Shown here in pieces: positions 45,229 through 54,213 of a DNA stretch of 64,000 nt; the first letter of the stretch is position 1; the number at the start of each line of letters is the position of its first letter. The DNA is taken from NCBI GenBank assembly GCA_934644775.1, contig CAKUDB010000003.1, forward strand, positions 78,938-142,937. The letters are read 5' to 3'. The DNA comes from an uncultured bacterium (GTDB lineage Bacteria > Vulcanimicrobiota > Xenobia > Xenobiales > Xenobiaceae). The notes below the pieces were generated by a model that ran no database searches, was not told the origin of the DNA, and was given only the letters and a program-made list of their open reading frames with translations. A program made the translations under genes and the position numbers.

Positions 45229-46089
45229 CTAGCGAGCGATCCATATGGCCAAAAGTATCAGAGCCAAAACTATTCTATAAATAACTAAAGGTTTAAGCGT
45301 ATATTGGGTGACAACCTTTTCTAAAAGCATTATACCCACTAAGCCGGCCATAAAAGAAGCTAAAAAACCTACAGAAGCAGTCCATATAAAGGGCAGCTCA
45401 GGCAAGGCATAGCCAGTTAAGCAACGCCCTACTTTAACCAAAAAGGCTCCCCCAACTACGGGCAAAGCGCTCACTAAAGAAATAAGGCCGGCTTGAGAGC
45501 GCCCAATATCTAAAAAACGGGCGGCAGTTAGTACCGCACCGGAACGGGAGACACCGGGGAAAAGGGCCAAAGACTGAGCTAGGCCTATATAGAACATTTC
45601 TTTAAGGCCTAGAGAATTGGGCTCACGACAGCGTCCACCTTTACGATCGGCTTGATATAGAGCTAAGCCGAACAGAGCTAAAGTGAAAGAGGTAAATAAT
45701 AATCCCTGGAAGGAGTCTTCGATAATACCTTCCACAAGGAAGCCTAAAAGGGCTACAGGCACAGCAGCTACCAGGATTAGGCAAGCTAGCTTAAGATAGT
45801 TGTCGTCATAGTCTGTCCAAGGGATAATCTTTCTTTGCTCATAACAAGTTTGTCCGTATTTAGACAAACTTAAAAGCATCTTTTTGATCAAGTCCCCTTT
45901 ATAAAAACAGACGGCTAGCAAAGTACCGCCATGTAGAATGACGTCAAAAGTTTTACCAAAATAAGGAAAATCGACCAATTGGGGCAATAACATTAAATGG
46001 GCCGAAGAAGATATAGGCAAAAACTCAGTAAAGCCCTGAATAATGCCCAAAATTATCGCCTCTAACAAGTGAGCAGAATCTGCCAACAC
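45229..46089 (-). CDS. uppP: Undecaprenyl-diphosphatase
   Basis: 286 residues, usual length. GIIQGFTEFLPISSSAHL and PGVSRSGAVLTAARF are the two BacA/UppP active-site motifs, in a multi-helix membrane protein. It recycles the lipid carrier for peptidoglycan and other surface glycans. GTG start; upstream 24 bp is the next minus-strand gene. Confidence 0.97.
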   Translation of the reverse strand: MLADSAHLLEAIILGIIQGFTEFLPISSSAHLMLLPQLVDFPYFGKTFDVILHGGTLLAVCFYKGDLIKKMLLSLSKYGQTCYEQRKIIPWTDYDDNYLKLACLILVAAVPVALLGFLVEGIIEDSFQGLLFTSFTLALFGLALYQADRKGGRCREPNSLGLKEMFYIGLAQSLALFPGVSRSGAVLTAARFLDIGRSQAGLISLVSALPVVGGAFLVKVGRCLTGYALPELPFIWTASVGFLASFMAGLVGIMLLEKVVTQYTLKPLVIYRIVLALILLAIWIAR

Positions 46090-46113
46090 AACTTCAACAA
46101 ACCTTTTCTAATT

Positions 46114-47220
46114 TTAAGTATCTTCCAAGCGCTGATAAGCGACCCGACAAAACGACTCCGGAGTAAAATCAGCCATACCAGCCAAGAAAGATAACATTTT
46201 TTTCTTTTCTGTAAGCTGATTTTCTCTAGTATAATAATGTTTAATAGGGGTGCTCATCTTTTTTAGCCAGGATTTGCCTTCACTAAAAAAGGCTCGAGCA
46301 TCGATAATTTTACCTTCCAAGCCTTGCTCGCCTAATCCATGTAAGCGAATCCTATCGGCAATAGGAAAAGCGGCAGGTTCAAGGCAATTCCACTCACACA
46401 TAGTAAAAACTTGATGGGTGCTTTCGTCCTGATAGAACTCCAATTCACAGTACGTCCTCTTCATCTTTCCTTTAGAATAGCGACTGCGCAACACCGGAGC
46501 GATAGTACGATATTCCCAAACACATTCTAAGAAGGAGCGACGGTAGCCAGGAGAAGGGCCGTGAATACATTCCCAAATTTGGCGAGCTCTCTTATTTACC
46601 AGAGCCCAAAGGGCCATTAGTTCTTCTAAGTTTGGACTTACCGAGCTATAGACAGGCTTCAAACTATAGCCCTGTTCATCGGCCTCTTCTTTAGCTGAAG
46701 CGCAAGGTATATAATCTAAGCGCAACTTAAATTCACGAGCTACTACCAAAGGTAAAAGTAAACATTCGAGAGCAAACACATGGGGACAAGGAAGGCTTAA
46801 TTCAAAGTAAAGGCCCAACTCTTCAGGTTTGGCCGTTTTGTAGCCAAAGAACTTGGCATAAGCTCTGGTGTCGCTGTTGTAATATTCGTATTGCGGATTT
46901 TGCCACTTAACATCTTTAACTTCTGGCAACAACAAAGTATTATCCAAATTAACTAAGCAAGCCGACAATTCTGCCCAACTGGGCCGCACAGTAACACCTT
47001 GATGTAGAGAAAAACGCAACCTAAAAAACATGGGACTAGCTTTTTCGATAGGCAGCGAGCGGGTATCTTTGCTAATGCGCGAGCCTCTGTTTCTGCTGCG
47101 TCCACTTCTGACCGTCTCTTTTCTCTTGAGACGATGACGCCTATAAATACGTCCCATTTTAGGCGCTGTGGCCACTTCCACTAAATTTTCTGAGCCCATG
47201 GGGCTGGCCTGTTCTTTCAT
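46114..47220 (-). CDS. Unknown protein with basic N-terminus
   Basis: 368 residues. The N-terminal ~60 residues are Arg/Lys-rich (MGRIYRRHRLKRKETVRSGRSRNRGSR), then a globular, Leu- and aromatic-rich body. No signal, membrane helix or known motif. It overlaps no neighbour and is 24 bp upstream of uppP, so co-transcription is likely. The basic start could bind nucleic acid; that is only inference. Confidence 0.55.
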   Translation of the reverse strand: MKEQASPMGSENLVEVATAPKMGRIYRRHRLKRKETVRSGRSRNRGSRISKDTRSLPIEKASPMFFRLRFSLHQGVTVRPSWAELSACLVNLDNTLLLPEVKDVKWQNPQYEYYNSDTRAYAKFFGYKTAKPEELGLYFELSLPCPHVFALECLLLPLVVAREFKLRLDYIPCASAKEEADEQGYSLKPVYSSVSPNLEELMALWALVNKRARQIWECIHGPSPGYRRSFLECVWEYRTIAPVLRSRYSKGKMKRTYCELEFYQDESTHQVFTMCEWNCLEPAAFPIADRIRLHGLGEQGLEGKIIDARAFFSEGKSWLKKMSTPIKHYYTRENQLTEKKKMLSFLAGMADFTPESFCRVAYQRLEDT

Positions 47221-47382
47221 TTTTACTAACTCCGAGTAAGACTCCCGGCCTCCCTTTCACACTAAGACAATACTTCCCCTTTTCCGACTCTGTAGGAGGG
47301 GGAAAAAGGGGAAAAAGCAAAACAACTAGACGACACTTAGCTAACTAACGATAAAAACGAAAGAGACGGATTTCAGTTCGAC

Positions 47383-49092
47383 TTGAATAAGCAAAAAGTT
47401 TCGCTGCGCGTGGCCGACCTTGATGGGCAACATACTATTAGTTCGTCCAACGAGTTTACTTTTAATCAAGATATAATTCTCAACGATCCAGCCCTTTATT
47501 GTCCTCTTTCTGAACTACCTCCCCGAGGAAGCGCCGAAGAAGATCGCCTATTCCAGCGCCTTTATGCCAAACTTCCTTATATTTGGGAAGCCCTGAAGTA
47601 TACTCCTAACATAAAAGAAACTGTAGTAGTAGTGCCTTCACTTACTCTAGATGCAGAAGAACTGCGCAAGATTGAAGGTATAGAATACTATGAAGAGCGT
47701 CTGCTTTTTCTTTTAATTCAACTGGCCAATCCCAATACAGAAGTTATTTTTATAACTTCTCAGCCTATTCGCGATCGCATTGTCGATTATTATTTGCAAT
47801 TGCTTCCCGGTGTCCCCTATTCCCACGCCCGACGTCGCCTCCATCTTTACAACGTCAATGACGCCTCCCGTGACAAGTCCTTAACTCAGAAAGTGTTGGA
47901 GCGTCCAGCTATTTTGCAACGTATCCGCAACCACACTTTACATTCTCAAGTTGCCCACCTCTCGGTATTTAATGTAACTCCGGCCGAAAAAAGCTTATCG
48001 GTAGCTTTAGGATTGCCTTTAATGGGAGCCGATCCCAAGTTTTTGCATTACGGCACCAAATCAGGAGCTCGCAAACTTTTCAAAGAGTGTGAGGTGCTTT
48101 GTCCTTTCGGTTACGAAGATATACGCGACGAGCAGGAAATAGCCGAAGCGATCGTCGATCTTTACTTTGCCAAACCCAATGTCAGAAGAGCCGTTGTCAA
48201 AATTAACGAAGGTTTTTCCGGCGAGGGCAACGCTATCTACAAATTTAATGATTTACTCAAGATTGAGCCTATAGCTGGCAATTGGGCCAAAGCTGTAGAA
48301 GTAGTGCGCCGCGATCTCCCCCACGGCTTAAAAATGCAGGCCGCCAACTTGCCTTACGCTGACTTTATCTCTAAATTTGAGCAAATGGAGGGTATCGTCG
48401 AAGAGTTTTTGGAAGGCGTGGAAAAATCTTCTCCCAGTGTACAAACTAGGATCGTGCCTCCCCAAGAAGTGCAAATTATCTCTACCCATGACCAAATTAT
48501 GGGCGGTGAAGATGGTCAAGTATTTTTAGGGTGTCGCTTTCCAGCCGCTCCTCCCTTCCAAGCTATGCTCCACAGCGGCGGCTTAAAAATAGGTAAACGC
48601 TTAGCTAAAGAGGGCTTGGTAGAGCGCGTATCCATCGATTATATGGCCGTCCCCACCATTCCAGAAGAACCTGTAAGCGCTACCAATCCTTGGAAACTTT
48701 ATGCCATAGAGATAAATATGCGTAAAGGGGGCACCACTCATCCTTTACGCAGTTTGCAATTCTTAACTGGCGGCCACTACAATCCTGATACAGGTTTATT
48801 TACAACTCCACGCGGTTCGAATAAATATTACGTAGCTTCGGACAATTTAATTTCCGAAAGATATAAGAGGTTGCTGCCTGAAGATTTAATCGATATTATC
48901 ACTTATGCTAAACTGCATTTTAACTCTACAACTAATACTGGCGTTATCTTCCATATGATCGGTGCTGTCTCCCAGTACGGAAAGTTCGGAGTAACTTGTA
49001 TTGGTAATACGCCAGCAGAAGCTCAAGATTTTTACGACAAAATGGTCAGAATTATCCAGCGAGAAAGTACCACGACCCGCTGGCTAATTTAG
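47383..49092 (+). CDS. ATP-grasp protein, PGM1-like peptide ligase
   Basis: 569 residues; the TTG start has only a weak ribosome site, so it is tentative. The C-terminal third has the ATP-grasp signature LYAIEINMRKGGTTHPLRSLQFLTGG, with EVQIISTHDQIMGG and VVKINEGFSGEGN upstream. This is the arrangement of the family named after PGM1, which ligates peptides in pheganomycin biosynthesis; many members have unknown substrates. No other biosynthetic genes adjoin, so the pathway is unclear. Confidence 0.75.
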   Translation: MNKQKVSLRVADLDGQHTISSSNEFTFNQDIILNDPALYCPLSELPPRGSAEEDRLFQRLYAKLPYIWEALKYTPNIKETVVVVPSLTLDAEELRKIEGIEYYEERLLFLLIQLANPNTEVIFITSQPIRDRIVDYYLQLLPGVPYSHARRRLHLYNVNDASRDKSLTQKVLERPAILQRIRNHTLHSQVAHLSVFNVTPAEKSLSVALGLPLMGADPKFLHYGTKSGARKLFKECEVLCPFGYEDIRDEQEIAEAIVDLYFAKPNVRRAVVKINEGFSGEGNAIYKFNDLLKIEPIAGNWAKAVEVVRRDLPHGLKMQAANLPYADFISKFEQMEGIVEEFLEGVEKSSPSVQTRIVPPQEVQIISTHDQIMGGEDGQVFLGCRFPAAPPFQAMLHSGGLKIGKRLAKEGLVERVSIDYMAVPTIPEEPVSATNPWKLYAIEINMRKGGTTHPLRSLQFLTGGHYNPDTGLFTTPRGSNKYYVASDNLISERYKRLLPEDLIDIITYAKLHFNSTTNTGVIFHMIGAVSQYGKFGVTCIGNTPAEAQDFYDKMVRIIQRESTTTRWLI

Positions 49093-49106
49093 TCCTAGCT
49101 ATCAAA

Positions 49107-49158
49107 AAAGAACTCGCTTTTCAAGGGGCCAACCCTAAAAGAGAAGCGAGTTTTTTTC
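49107..49158. terminator. Bidirectional terminator
   Basis: AACTCGCTT (49111-49119) pairs with AAGCGAGTT (49144-49152), followed by TTTTTTT on the right. Lies between the ATP-grasp gene and the convergent LLM oxidoreductase. Confidence 0.85.
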
Positions 49159-50127
49159 TTAATCGAAAGCGCTTAACACTTCGCTATCTAAACGGGCCAA
49201 ACGTTCGGGAGTAGGATAAGGGCCATTAAAGATCACTTCATCGATTCCTAAATCGACTAGAGGCTCTATAGCTTCAATTATTCTCTGCGGCGAGCCAAAA
49301 GGCAAAGCCTCAGCCTCTTCGTCGTATAAGTGTTGTCCCATAAAGCGCCTGAAACGGCGGGCTTCCTCTTCATTGTCGATAATATCGGCATACATAGTAA
49401 CTGTTTTGCGTATTTGGGCAAAATCGCGCCCCTTTTCTTCACAAAGTCGTTGCAAGATTGCCAGCTTATGTTTCGCTTCTGGCAAAGAAGAAAACATATT
49501 AACATATAAATTACAACCATCACCGTATTGGGCTACAGTAGGTAAGATCCGTTTTTCACCGCCGCCTGCCAAAAGTAAAGGAAGGGGCTTTTGGAGCGGA
49601 GCCGGAGCAAAAGGTGCCTCTTTTAAGTGGAAAAATTTTCCCTCCCAACTGACTGGATAAGGCCCACTTAAAAGGCGCTTTATTAAGGCGGCGCTCTCTT
49701 CGAAGCGATCACAGCGCGTCTTCAAGCCTCCTAGACGAATACCAAAAGCTTGATGCTCATGTTCGTGCCAACCGGTACCTAGCCCTAAATCTACCCTTCC
49801 GCCAGAGATATGATCTACAGTAATGGCAATTTTACACAATAGAGCTGGGTGGCGCATAGTGGCTGAAGTAACCATAGTCCCTAGACGAACCCTTTGGGTT
49901 ATAGAGGCTAAGGCCGCCAATAAACTCCAACCTTCAAAGATAGGCCCCTCTTCACATTCTTGGACAGAATTGACGATTAAAGGTAATTCTTCAGCCGTAC
50001 AAGGCAGTAAATGGTCATAAGTCCATAGACCACGCCAGCGCTGGTCTTCCATAGCCAAAGCCGCCGCACGCAATTGGGGCCAAGGCATAGTGTTAGGTAA
50101 TTCAATTCCAAAACGTATCTTTGACAT
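49159..50127 (-). CDS. LLM-class flavin/F420-dependent oxidoreductase
   Basis: 322 residues. N-terminal RFGIELPNTMPWPQLRA and RVRLGTMVTSATMRHPALLCKIAITVDHISGGRVDLGLGTGWHEHEHQAFG are typical luciferase-like monooxygenase/F420-dependent family motifs. The reaction cannot be told from sequence. Stands alone between convergent and divergent neighbours. Confidence 0.88.
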   Translation of the reverse strand: MSKIRFGIELPNTMPWPQLRAAALAMEDQRWRGLWTYDHLLPCTAEELPLIVNSVQECEEGPIFEGWSLLAALASITQRVRLGTMVTSATMRHPALLCKIAITVDHISGGRVDLGLGTGWHEHEHQAFGIRLGGLKTRCDRFEESAALIKRLLSGPYPVSWEGKFFHLKEAPFAPAPLQKPLPLLLAGGGEKRILPTVAQYGDGCNLYVNMFSSLPEAKHKLAILQRLCEEKGRDFAQIRKTVTMYADIIDNEEEARRFRRFMGQHLYDEEAEALPFGSPQRIIEAIEPLVDLGIDEVIFNGPYPTPERLARLDSEVLSAFD

Positions 50128-50364
50128 GACCAGGCTATGCTAAAGCAAAGCTAACTTAAAAGCAAACTCAACGCTTAACTTAATAGGCAACTTTTTCTAG
50201 AAAAGGGTCAAAATGTTTGTTTACAATATGTCCATATATTAGTAAACTCTCCTCTATTTTCAAGCAATTTGTAGGCAAAAACCCTAGCTTATAGTTAAAA
50301 CATAACCAAAAGCAAAACTTTATCACTTCTGGTTATAGATACCGATATTTGTGGGGGAAGAATT

Positions 50365-50622
50365 ATGCTGGAAAATTTTGCTATCAAGACTATCACCAAA
50401 TATGACGGTGGCTTTGCTTTAGCTGGAGTAGTTTTTCAATTAGGGCCAGTAGTAATTAGAGGAGCCAAAATTTTTGAAAAAAATGGCCAGCGCTGGCTGG
50501 GTATGCCGGGTAGGATCTCCGATTCGGGAGAGTGGGGCGACTTTGCCTATTTCTTAGATAAAGAAATGAAAACGTTAGTAGAGCAAGCTATTATCGATAA
50601 ATACCAAAAAACTTATGGTTAA
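50365..50622 (+). CDS. SpoVG-like protein, paralog 1
   Basis: 85 residues. The core has VIRGAKIFEKNGQRWLGMPGRISDSGEW, like SpoVG proteins ([25 protein letters not shown]), and the C-terminal helix ends in a QAIIDKYQKTY pattern like SpoVG's DAVLNEYH. SpoVG proteins bind RNA or DNA and regulate division and virulence genes. Differs from its tandem neighbour mostly in the central motif. Confidence 0.7.
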   Translation: MLENFAIKTITKYDGGFALAGVVFQLGPVVIRGAKIFEKNGQRWLGMPGRISDSGEWGDFAYFLDKEMKTLVEQAIIDKYQKTYG

Positions 50623-50745
50623 ACGAGCTACTAAAAGAAGCGCAACAATGAGTCTGTAAAGCCTAATTTTTAATCTTAGCCGAGCTTAAAGCCTGGCCCA
50701 CTACCTGTTAGCAAGAATCTTATAGCCAAAGGAGCTTTTAAAATT

Positions 50746-51054
50746 ATGAAGTTCGATATAGAAATCCGTCAAATTATTCCCCTGCGCACTGATAATTGTA
50801 CCAGAGCCTCCGTTATGTTCCGTTTAGGCCCACTTATGATTCGAGGGGCCAAAATTTTTGAAAAGAATGGCGATCGTTGGCTCAGTATGCCTGCCAAACG
50901 CACTAAGAACGGACGTTGGCTGGAAGTAGTCCACTTTACCGATAAGCAAGATAAGCTCGATTTGCAAGACGTTATCTTAACTCAGTATGACCTCATTATG
51001 GCAAAACAAGAGGAAGAGCTGGCCTATAACGCTGAGGATGTTTTTGCTAGTTAA
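50746..51054 (+). CDS. SpoVG-like protein, paralog 2
   Basis: 102 residues; AAAGGAG upstream of the ATG. It shares RGAKIFEKNGDRWLSMPAKRTKNGRW with the previous gene and keeps the canonical MPxKRT motif of SpoVG better. The C-terminus adds an acidic extension (QEEELAYNAEDV). The 123-bp gap suggests separate or joint transcription; a terminator follows. Confidence 0.75.
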   Translation: MKFDIEIRQIIPLRTDNCTRASVMFRLGPLMIRGAKIFEKNGDRWLSMPAKRTKNGRWLEVVHFTDKQDKLDLQDVILTQYDLIMAKQEEELAYNAEDVFAS

Positions 51055-51067
51055 AAGTTCACCATGA

Positions 51068-51118
51068 AAAAAATAGGCTGGAAGCGATTACCCAAAATAA
51101 CTACTTCCAGCCTATTCT
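51068..51118. terminator. Terminator after the SpoVG-like pair
   Basis: Perfect 13-bp arms AATAGGCTGGAAG (51072-51084) and CTTCCAGCCTATT (51104-51116) with a 19-nt loop, flanked by A-rich sequence; the gdhA gene converges from the right. It probably acts in both directions. Confidence 0.75.
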
Positions 51119-51187
51119 AAATAGATAATGCTAGTAGCCTACTCTAGAAGACCACTTAGCCTTACTCTCAAACAGAGATAAAAACGA

Positions 51188-52468
51188 CTAACGGATCCAA
51201 CCGCGAATGCGGCAAGCCTTCACCACGCGATCGATAGCAATCATGTAAGCGGCGTCACGGAGAGAAACCTGGCGCTCTTTAGCTAAATCGAAGACGGCTA
51301 AAGCGGCTGTCACCATCAATTTTTCCAGTTTGTCCAGAACTTCTTCGCGCTCCCAATAGTAGTTCATATTGCACTGAACTTGCTCAAAGTAGGAGCAACT
51401 CACACCACCGGCGTTGGCTAAGAAGTCGGGAACGAGAATAACACCACGCTCAATTAAAGCTTTTTCGGCGGCAGGAGTGGTAGGGCCATTGGCACCTTCG
51501 ACAATCATCTTGACGGTAGAAGAAACCTGATCGCAATTATCTTCGGTAATGGCTCGATCTAAAGCGGCCGGAATCAAGACGTCTACGGGCAGCTTCATCC
51601 ATTCGTCGCCAGCCAAACGCTCGTAGCCAAGCTGGGCAGCTTTCTCTTTGTCGATACTGCCATATTTATCGGTAGCGGAAATAAGCTCGCTGTAAAGAAC
51701 GCCAGAATCTTTTACATAAGTATAGGCGCAACGATCGGCCTTATCCCAGCAAGAGACGCCAGTCACTTTGGCACCCAACTTATTGAGCATCTCGACGGTG
51801 TACTGGGCTACATTGCCGAAGCCCTGAACAGCTACTTTTACTTCTTCCACTTTGTGACCGTAGTATTTAAGGGCCTCACGCAAAGTGAAGACTACACCGT
51901 AACCGGTAGCTTCAGTTCTCCCCTTAGAACCACCCATACCTACGGGTTTACCAGTAATAAAACCGGGCTCGTGAGCACAACGAATGTGCTCGAGTTCGTC
52001 AAGCATCCATACCATGTGCTGACCATTGGTCATAACATCAGGAGCGGGAACATCTTTTACGCTGCCGATAGTACCGGCAATAGCCCGTACCCAACCGCGA
52101 CAAATTCCCTCTTGCTCACGCTCGCTCAATTCGCGAGGATCACAAATGACGCCACCTTTAGCTCCACCCAAAGGTAAGTTGGCCACGGCACATTTCCAAG
52201 TCATCCAAGTAGAGAGGGCGCGTACAGTGTCGACAGTCTCTTCGGGATGGAAGCGAATGCCACCCTTACCCGGCCCGCGAGCATCGTTATGGACAATACG
52301 GAAACCGCGGAAAATGCGAGTAGAGCCGTCGTCCATGCGTACCGGAATGGAGAAATGATATTCGCGCATGGGATTGCGCAGCAATTCGCGAGCATCCTGC
52401 GGCAGATCTAATAAGTCGGCTACGTGGTCGAACTGGGCCTGAGCCATCTGGAACGGGGTCTGGGACAT
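51188..52468 (-). CDS. gdhA: Glutamate dehydrogenase (Glu/Leu/Phe/Val family)
   Basis: 426 residues. GPGKGGIRFHPE, the catalytic-Lys segment LPLGGAKGGVICDP, DVMTNGQHMVWMLDE and the dinucleotide loop GFGNVAQYT fit a hexameric GDH of the usual length. It interconverts glutamate and 2-oxoglutarate with ammonia. GGAGG upstream supports the ATG. Downstream of a 283-bp region without any recognisable gene. Confidence 0.96.
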   Translation of the reverse strand: MSQTPFQMAQAQFDHVADLLDLPQDARELLRNPMREYHFSIPVRMDDGSTRIFRGFRIVHNDARGPGKGGIRFHPEETVDTVRALSTWMTWKCAVANLPLGGAKGGVICDPRELSEREQEGICRGWVRAIAGTIGSVKDVPAPDVMTNGQHMVWMLDELEHIRCAHEPGFITGKPVGMGGSKGRTEATGYGVVFTLREALKYYGHKVEEVKVAVQGFGNVAQYTVEMLNKLGAKVTGVSCWDKADRCAYTYVKDSGVLYSELISATDKYGSIDKEKAAQLGYERLAGDEWMKLPVDVLIPAALDRAITEDNCDQVSSTVKMIVEGANGPTTPAAEKALIERGVILVPDFLANAGGVSCSYFEQVQCNMNYYWEREEVLDKLEKLMVTAALAVFDLAKERQVSLRDAAYMIAIDRVVKACRIRGWIR

Positions 52469-52751
52469 TATGGTAAAGCCTCCGAGTATTTTTCGATTTT
52501 CAGACGTGATTTTTTACTTAAGGTGGAGCCATACTACCAACTATGACAGAAACCGCCCGGCCCAAAAGCTTTGCAGAGGGATTATCCAGCTGACAAAGCT
52601 GCTCAGCCGAGCGGCAGCTTCACCAAAGAACCGCCCAACCTGACACTGGCAAACTGGTAAGCTGCGCCAACAGATAGAAGCGGCAAACTCCTCTAAAGCG
52701 CCTCTACAGCTCTAGCCAGCAGATCAAGATCAAGCGGAGAACAAAAACGGA
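52469..52751. other. 283-bp region between gdhA and the M20 gene without a recognisable gene
   Basis: No long ORF, tRNA or clear terminator. It has scattered self-complementary GCTGCC/GGCAGC-type segments. The end of the M20 transcript and the gdhA promoter must lie here, but I cannot place them. Confidence 0.4.
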
Positions 52752-53957
52752 CTAAGGAATCAAGCTAGGCAGAATAGCGTAAAATTCAGCGGCTTTTACG
52801 ACGTCGTCGATAGGCACGCTATCACGTACGGTGTGAGCGGTGACTTCATCGCCAGGGCCAAAGCCGATAGAAGGAATATTAGCTTTACCCATCCAGTAAA
52901 TACCGTTGGTGGAGAAAGCCCACTTGCTGGCGGGAAGATCCTCTAAGCCGATCTCGCGGCGAGCTTCTAAGCCGGCCTTTACCAAAGGATGATTGGCATC
53001 TAAAGCCCAAGCGGGGAAGTATTTGTCTACAGGGAAGACAAAACCGGTATAAGAGGGCTCAGAGTATTTCATCATCTCTACGGTGATGTCGTTCTTGTAC
53101 TGCTCAGGGACGAGCTTGCGCACTTGCTCTAAAGCGGCTTCGGCAGTTTCGCCAAAGGTCATGCGACGGTCGACATAGACGCGACATTCGTTAGGTACGG
53201 CGTTGATAGAGGGGGTCTCTACCTTTACGTCGGAGACGGTGATCTTACCGTGGCCCAAGAAGGGATCGTCGCCCAACTCGGGTTCGAGCTTGGAGATACC
53301 TTCGATTACCGGGAGTACCTTGTAGACGGCATTGTCGCCCAACTGGTTGGAAGCAGCATGAGCGCTGCGCCCTTTGGAAATAATCTCAATTTCTATACGA
53401 CCCTTGTGACCGCGATAAACTTGCATCTTAGTGGGCTCGCCGATAACGACGAAATCGGGCTTAATACCTTCGTGCTCAACCAAAGCGTTAGGAGCGATAC
53501 CGTCGCACCACTCTTCCATATTGCCGAAGTAGTAAGCTTTCCAGCCTTCGAGCAAACCTAAGCGCTTAGCAATAGCCAAACCATAGACCATACCGGGAGT
53601 GCTGCCCTTTTCGTCGCAAGCACCGCGAGCATAAAGGATACCGTCTTCGATTTTGCCCTCGAAAGGATCCCATTTCCACTCGGCCGGATCGCCAATACCG
53701 ACGGTGTCGATGTGGCTGTCAAAAACGACAGTGCGAGGGCCGTTGCCAATTTCGCCGACGATATTGCCCATGCTGTCGAACCAAGTTTTGTCGAAGCCAA
53801 GCTTATCCATTTCGGCTTTAATGCGCTCGCCTACGTCTTTGAGCTGGGAATTCATAGAAGGGATAGCGCAGATTTCGCGCAAGAATTTGACGATATCTTC
53901 ACGATGTTTAGCGACTTCAGCCTGAATAGCGGCTACGCTGTTTTCACATTTACTCAT
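52752..53957 (-). CDS. M20 peptidase/deacylase (ArgE/DapE, YgeY-like)
   Basis: About 401 residues from the ATG at 53957 (GGAG 11 nt upstream). An in-frame start at 53981 would add eight. Metal and catalytic motifs are in order: DSHIDTV, RGACDEKG, the Glu pair in NMEEWCDG, VIGEPT and a C-terminal AHTVRDS. The sequence is closest to YgeY-type hydrolases, found beside selenium-dependent hydroxylase genes in some bacteria, but none is present here. Confidence 0.88.
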   Translation of the reverse strand: MSKCENSVAAIQAEVAKHREDIVKFLREICAIPSMNSQLKDVGERIKAEMDKLGFDKTWFDSMGNIVGEIGNGPRTVVFDSHIDTVGIGDPAEWKWDPFEGKIEDGILYARGACDEKGSTPGMVYGLAIAKRLGLLEGWKAYYFGNMEEWCDGIAPNALVEHEGIKPDFVVIGEPTKMQVYRGHKGRIEIEIISKGRSAHAASNQLGDNAVYKVLPVIEGISKLEPELGDDPFLGHGKITVSDVKVETPSINAVPNECRVYVDRRMTFGETAEAALEQVRKLVPEQYKNDITVEMMKYSEPSYTGFVFPVDKYFPAWALDANHPLVKAGLEARREIGLEDLPASKWAFSTNGIYWMGKANIPSIGFGPGDEVTAHTVRDSVPIDDVVKAAEFYAILPSLIP

Positions 53958-54087
53958 TATCAAATGCTCCAAAAAGTACAATGCACCTTGGCATTTCTAT
54001 GCTGAAATAGCAAAGAATTTGCGAGGAGTTCAACACTATAACAGGCCGCCACTCCTCCCTAGGGGCTTGCCAAGAGCCACCTGTTTA

Positions 54088-54131
54088 CAGACCATACCCC
54101 TCCGTACAAAAACTCCGGGGGATTACGGTCT
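54088..54131 (-). other. Long imperfect hairpin upstream of the M20 hydrolase gene
   Basis: AGACCATACCCCTCCG (54089-54104) pairs with CGGGGGATTACGGTCT (54116-54131) with one wobble and small bulges, loop ~10 nt. No T-tract on the minus strand. It could be part of a leader or a barrier between genes; it lies ~130 nt upstream of the M20 start. Confidence 0.4.
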
Positions 54132-54213
54132 ATACTCTAAAAACCGAACCTTGTTTTCATTGCTAACGAACTTTCTTCCTGCAGAATAATAACTTTTTTT
54201 TAGGCATTTTACC

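Noticed and set aside
53982..54213. Promoter TATAGT-like box upstream of the M20 gene
   Set aside because: A TATAGT is visible but no matching -35 element lies at the proper distance.
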